This document shows positions 63,014 to 64,000 of a stretch of DNA of 64,000 bases, piece by piece. The translations under genes and the position numbers were made by a program. This stretch comes from an uncultured Tateyamaria sp. GTDB lineage: Bacteria > Pseudomonadota > Alphaproteobacteria > Rhodobacterales > Rhodobacteraceae. Each line of letters starts with the position of its first letter. Position 1 is the first letter of the stretch. Under the pieces are notes generated by a model. The model worked only from the letters and a program-made list of their open reading frames with translations. It was not told where the DNA came from and ran no database searches. The stretch spans positions 22,672 to 86,671 of the forward strand of contig NZ_CANLVZ010000017.1 of assembly GCF_947494755.1 (NCBI RefSeq), read 5' to 3'.

Positions 63014-63928
63014 GTGCCGACCCTCAACATCCTGATGGCCACCCGCAATGGGTCGCGCTTTATCGGCGCTCAACTCGACTCTCTGCTGGATCAGACCCAT
63101 GCCGATTGGCAGCTTTGGGTCAGCGATGATGGATCGCAGGACGAGACCTGTGCGCGGGTCCGTGCCTTCGGGGCGGCGCATCCGGGTCGTTTGCGCAGGC
63201 TTCGGCCGGGGCCGGGACAGGGCAGTGCGGCCAATTTCCTGTCCCTTCTGGCTGATCCTGCGCTCGCCGGAACATGGGTGGCATTCTGCGATCAGGATGA
63301 TGTCTGGATGGCGCACAAACTCACCCGTGCGGTGGCGCAGATTACGGCGGCAGACCGGCCGAGTATCTACGCCAGCCGCACCGTTCTGACCGACGCATGC
63401 CTGCGCACGCAGCGCCTCTCGGCGCGTCAGTCAAAGCCGTTGGAGTTTGGCAACGCCCTTGTCCAGAATGTGCTCGCAGGCAACACCATCGTCATGCCCC
63501 CCGCTGTGACGGATGTAATGCGCGGATCGCTGGATGCGGCGCGCCGCGCACAGGTGCCGTTTCATGACTGGTGGATGTACTTGATGGCCACCGGGGCCGG
63601 GATGGGCGTCATATATGACGACACTCCGGGTGCGTTTTACCGCCAGCATGCGGGGAACCTGATGGGGGATGCTGCCTTGCGACGGCTGGATCGCCTGCGC
63701 GCGGTTGCAGACGGGCGGTATGCGCAGTGGATGGCACGCAACACGGCCGCCCTTTGTGAGGTGCAAGATTTGCTCACGCCAGCGTCGGCAGCCCAGCTTT
63801 CGCAACTTACATCTTGGCGGTCAGCCCCCCGGTGGACGCGGGGCAGGCCGCAGACCCTCGGGCTTTATCGTCAAACGTTGGCTGGGAATGCCGCGCTCGC
63901 TTTCTTGGCGCGCTCCCAACGGATCTAG
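63014..63928 (+). CDS. Family 2 glycosyltransferase, rhamnosyltransferase-type
   Basis: A 304-residue GT2 enzyme with PTLNILMATRNGSRFIGAQLDSLL, the nucleotide-site WVSDDGSQDET and the metal-binding AFCDQDDVWMAHKL. The DQDDVW form is common in rhamnosyl- and other deoxysugar transferases, which fits the rfb genes next door. GTG 63014 has GAGG 9 bp upstream. The upstream frame to 62951 is not homologous. The stop TAG at 63926-63928 is followed at once by a possible insertion-sequence end, so the native C-terminus may have been altered. Confidence 0.85.
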   Translation: MPTLNILMATRNGSRFIGAQLDSLLDQTHADWQLWVSDDGSQDETCARVRAFGAAHPGRLRRLRPGPGQGSAANFLSLLADPALAGTWVAFCDQDDVWMAHKLTRAVAQITAADRPSIYASRTVLTDACLRTQRLSARQSKPLEFGNALVQNVLAGNTIVMPPAVTDVMRGSLDAARRAQVPFHDWWMYLMATGAGMGVIYDDTPGAFYRQHAGNLMGDAALRRLDRLRAVADGRYAQWMARNTAALCEVQDLLTPASAAQLSQLTSWRSAPRWTRGRPQTLGLYRQTLAGNAALAFLARSQRI

Positions 63929-64000
63929 GGTCAGGACCCATTGATTTCCGCTTGGCTGCGTGATTCACGGTTCGAAAAACGAGCGGTGAACATGTCTGAT
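63926..64000 (+). mobile_element. Possible left end of an insertion sequence (cut by window edge)
   Basis: Directly after the glycosyltransferase stop, CTAG is followed by GGTCAGGACCCATTGATTTC, which contains the short palindrome GGTCaGGACC. A GAGCGG sequence then precedes an ATG at 63992 (MSD...) that runs off the window. The layout resembles an IS5-group element: terminal repeat, short leader, transposase start. This is recognition by pattern only. The other end and the transposase are outside the window. Confidence 0.35.

Overview
This is a GC-rich, densely packed chromosomal stretch from a marine alphaproteobacterium of the Roseobacter group (Rhodobacteraceae). The assignment rests on the linked xsc-pta-soeABC set under a TauR-type regulator, a sit-type metal transporter behind Fur-family operators, a bacteriophytochrome paired with haem oxygenase, a DUF2793 protein, and two copies of a palindromic repeat ending in GGTATTTTTG-N-TCAARAGAA. 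No rRNA, tRNA, CRISPR array or complete prophage was seen. A possible insertion-sequence end lies at the right edge.

Layout. 1-1940: the 3' part of one M16 zinc protease gene and a complete second one. 2022-5624 (minus): deoC, a DUF1272 zinc-ribbon gene and a double-domain aldehyde dehydrogenase. 5755-9696: an operator region and a four-gene Mn/Fe/Zn ABC transporter whose first permease carries a C-terminal extension resembling a winged helix. 9724-14311: map and sfsA (minus), then cinA-like, GNAT, AhpD-like and OmpA genes (plus). 14427-16011: a two-gene inner-membrane/HlyD-type locus broken by one in-frame stop and two apparent frameshifts. 16107-25343: a LysR regulator, an ECF sigma/anti-sigma pair, a CorA/ZntB transporter, a FadH-type reductase, rppH, adenosine kinase and nth. 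25515-28660 (minus): haem oxygenase plus a phytochrome-kinase-receiver protein. 29001-38055: an Ada-like DNA repair protein, OmpA lipoprotein, FMN reductase, VOC protein, hotdog dehydratase, separate halves of an MnmC-like enzyme, an EamA transporter, a lytic transglycosylase and dapA.

38087-47154 (minus) is the main metabolic island: tauR, then xsc, pta, soeA, a 48-codon membrane ORF, a 27-codon repeat-derived ORF, soeB and soeC. Xsc splits sulfoacetaldehyde into acetyl phosphate and sulfite. Pta passes the acetyl group to CoA, and SoeABC oxidises the sulfite. From pta onward nearly every junction is a short start/stop overlap. TauR-like direct repeats lie before xsc, with a degenerate pair before tauR.

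47478-64000 is a cell-surface region. It holds a DUF2793 protein, a large two-domain glycosyltransferase, an ABC-type polysaccharide exporter (permease, PCP co-polymerase, ATPase), a sulfotransferase-like gene, and a 1178-residue RTX protein with an apparent seven-bladed propeller and a higher-order repeat pattern. The dTDP-L-rhamnose genes rfbCBDA and a rhamnosyltransferase-type GT2 gene follow. Together they suggest production and export of a rhamnose-containing, possibly sulfated polysaccharide beside a secreted calcium-binding protein. The most unusual features are the RTX repeat architecture, the overlapping gene chain within soeABC, the permease extension and the decayed HlyD locus.
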